NCBI RefSeq assembly: GCF_039523555.1
Contig: NZ_BAAAFN010000007.1
Location: 1 to 64,000, forward strand
Direction: 5' to 3'
Origin: Castellaniella daejeonensis
GTDB taxonomy: Bacteria; Pseudomonadota; Gammaproteobacteria; Burkholderiales; Burkholderiaceae_B
Length of the DNA: 64,000 bases
Of this stretch, positions 61,803-64,000 are shown in pieces. Each line of letters starts with the position of its first letter. Positions within the stretch are counted from its first letter, which is position 1. A program made the position numbers and the translations under genes. The notes beneath the pieces were generated by a model, which was given only the letters and a program-made list of their open reading frames with translations, searched no databases and had not been told where the DNA came from.

Positions 61803-62038
61803 ATCTCTCCACGTCGCCGCTTGCAAGCGGCTCCGATTCGCCAGGCGGACCATCTCCCGCCGTGACATCTCTCCACGTCGCCGCTTGCAAGCGGCTCCGA
61901 TTCGCCAGGCGGACCATCTCCCGCCGTGACATCTCTCCACGTCGCCGCTTGCAAGCGGCTCCGATTCGCCAGGCGGACCATCTCCCGCCGTGACATCTCT
62001 CCACGTCGCCGCTTGCAAGCGGCTCCGATTCGCCAGGC
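61803..62038. repeat. 64-bp tandem repeats, three full and one partial copy
   Basis: Copies start at 61803, 61867, 61931 and 61995. The first three are identical over 64 bases and the fourth stops after 44. Each carries a perfect 16-base palindrome (61816-61831, then every 64 bases) able to fold into a six-pair stem with a four-base loop. Each full copy also has a GGCGG...CCGCC stem. The array lies between the GlpU-like gene and the binding-protein gene. Confidence 0.97.
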
Positions 62039-62067
62039 ACGGACCAGTCCGCAGGGACTGGTCCGTG
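62038..62067 (-). ncRNA. 13-bp hairpin at the end of the GlpU-like gene
   Basis: Arms 62038-62050 and 62055-62067 pair perfectly around a four-base loop, beginning 7 bases after the GlpU-like stop codon. No T-run follows on the - strand, so it looks like a processing or stabilising stem rather than a terminator. Confidence 0.6.
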
Positions 62068-62074
62068 TCCTGGC

Positions 62075-62383
62075 TCATCCCTTCCTCATGATTAGTGTGA
62101 GGACACCCATGGACAGGACGAAACTGATCCAGACGGAGGGTTCCTCGTCCAGGGCGAACCAATCCATGAAAGTCTCTCCCAGGCCCAGGAAGGCCAGGTT
62201 GATGTAGGCGGCCACTAGCAGGCCGATGAACAGGCGGTCGCCCCGCGTGGTCGCCATGGGCAGGAAGCCCTTGCGCAGCACGGTGGGCGAGCGGATTTCC
62301 CAGACCGTCATGGCCACCAGCATCAGCGCGACGCAGATGAAGAACACGGCGGTTGGGGTGGTCCAGACCATCCAGGCAAACAT
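62075..62383 (-). CDS. Small membrane protein, DUF2160/GlpU-like
   Basis: The start at 62383 (MFAWMVWTTPTAVFFICVALMLVAMTVWEIRSPTVLRKGFLPM) gives 102 residues with about three membrane helices and the TTRGDRLFIGLLVAAYINLAFLGL stretch. Proteins like this (DUF2160, GlpU) occur in glycerol ABC operons next to the permeases. Their role is not known. It follows the second permease by 28 bases. Confidence 0.8.
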   Translation of the reverse strand: MFAWMVWTTPTAVFFICVALMLVAMTVWEIRSPTVLRKGFLPMATTRGDRLFIGLLVAAYINLAFLGLGETFMDWFALDEEPSVWISFVLSMGVLTLIMRKG

Positions 62384-62411
62384 GGCGTATTCCTTTAGTG
62401 GGTGCCGGGGC

Positions 62412-63222
62412 TCAGACCCGGCCCATCGCGAAGCCCTTCGCGATGTAGTGGCGCACGAACCAGATGACGATGGCGCCGGGAACGATGGTGAGGGTGCCGG
62501 CCGCCGCAAGCGTGGCCCAATCCATGCCCGAGGCCGAGACCGTGCGGGTCATGATGGCCACGATGGGCTTGGCGTCGACGCTGGTCAGCGTGCGGGCAAG
62601 CAGCAGTTCCACCCAGCTGAACATGAAGCAGAAGAAGGCCGCCACACCCACGCCCGACTTGATCAGCGGCAGGAAGATCGTCAGGAAGAAACGCGGGAAG
62701 CTGTAGCCATCTATATAGGCAGTCTCGTCGATTTCCCTGGGAATGCCGCTCATGAAGCCTTCGAGGATCCAGACCGCCAGGGGCACATTGAACAGCAGGT
62801 GCGCCAACGCCACCGCCCAGTGCGTGTCCATCAGACCCAGGGTCGTATAGAGCTGGAAGAACGGCAGCAGGAAGACCGCGGGCGGCGTCATCCGGTTGGT
62901 CAGCAGCCAGAAGAACACATGCTTGTCGCCCAGGAAGGAGTAGCGCGAGAAGGCGTAGGCCGCCGGCAGCGCCACGGCGATCGCCATCACCATGTTCATG
63001 CAGACGTAGATCAGGCTGTTGACATAGCCCATGTACCAGGACGGATCGGACAGGATCAGCCGGTAATTGTCCAGCGTGAATTCGCGGGGAAACAGCGAGA
63101 ACTCGGCCAGGATGCCCTGGTTGGTCTTGAAGCTCATGACCACCATCCAGTAGATGGGGACCAGGGCGAAAACCAGGTAAAGAACCAGGAAGACAGTGCG
63201 CTTGCGCGGCAGGAAAGAGCGG

Positions 63223-63230
<8 letters not shown>
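62412..63230 (-). CDS. ABC transporter permease (GlpQ-like)
   Basis: This 272-residue inner-membrane permease has six membrane helices. The EAA loop that touches the ATPase is visible as IPREIDETAYIDGYSFPRFFLTIFLPLIKSG. It belongs to the MalG-type sugar permease class. Its start overlaps the end of the neighbouring permease gene by 8 bases. Confidence 0.93.

Positions 63231-64000
<770 letters not shown>

Noticed and set aside
61803..62038. CRISPR array
   Set aside because: The repeats are directly adjacent 64-bp units with no unique spacers and no cas gene nearby.

Overview
The window is high-GC DNA (roughly two thirds G+C by eye) carrying one almost unbroken flagellar and chemotaxis supercluster. 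The flhDC master regulators, a FliA/FlgM sigma-28 circuit, the order flhDC-motAB-cheAW-mcp-cheRBYZ-mcp-flhBAF, and rpsP-rimM-trmD, alaS and a glycerol ABC operon on the flanks all suggest a betaproteobacterium of the order Burkholderiales, most like the Alcaligenaceae (Bordetella/Achromobacter relatives). The family placement is inferred from gene content, not from a database search.

Layout. 1-7.2 kb: the tail of a chemoreceptor gene, an EamA-type exporter and a PIG-L family hydrolase (+ strand), then housekeeping genes on the - strand (alaS-tusA-like, rpsP-rimM-trmD). 7.4-7.8 kb: a hemerythrin-like gene whose promoter carries an NsrR-like inverted repeat. 7.9-13.2 kb: fliA (-), then flaG-fliD-fliS-fliT, an accessory FliK-domain gene and an flhX-type gene (+). 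13.3-24.9 kb: fliE (-) diverging from fliFGHIJKLMNOPQR (+). 25-27.5 kb: a lipoprotein and a transmembrane chemoreceptor (-). 27.7-38.1 kb: flgLK and flgJIHGFEDCB (-). 38.3-39.8 kb: flgA, then flgMN (+). 39.9-45.6 kb: flhF-flhA-flhB (-). 45.6-57.9 kb: a soluble chemoreceptor, cheZ, cheY, cheB, cheR, a transmembrane receptor, cheW, cheA, motB, motA, flhC and flhD (-). 58.4-64 kb: glpD and a glycerol-type ABC transporter (-), cut by the window end.

How it works together. FlhDC, read from an unusually AT-rich upstream region, would switch on the hook-basal-body and export operons and fliA. FlgM holds FliA inactive until the hook is finished. FliA then reads three promoters that I can place exactly, in front of flaG-fliD, flgKL and flgMN, all with an 11-base spacer. 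MotAB drives the motor, and CheA/W/Y/Z/R/B with at least four receptors steers it. No flagellin gene (fliC), flhG or rplS is visible here.

Main points for a second look: a 330-base hairpin-rich region inside the glycerol operon, with three identical 64-bp tandem repeats plus a partial fourth; the NsrR-like site at the hemerythrin gene; a second FliK-like/FlhB-C-terminal gene pair; an FlhF with about 400 extra residues; a doubled N-terminal motif in FliN; and a 12-bp perfect inverted repeat in front of flhB. I saw no tRNA or rRNA gene, CRISPR array or insertion sequence.
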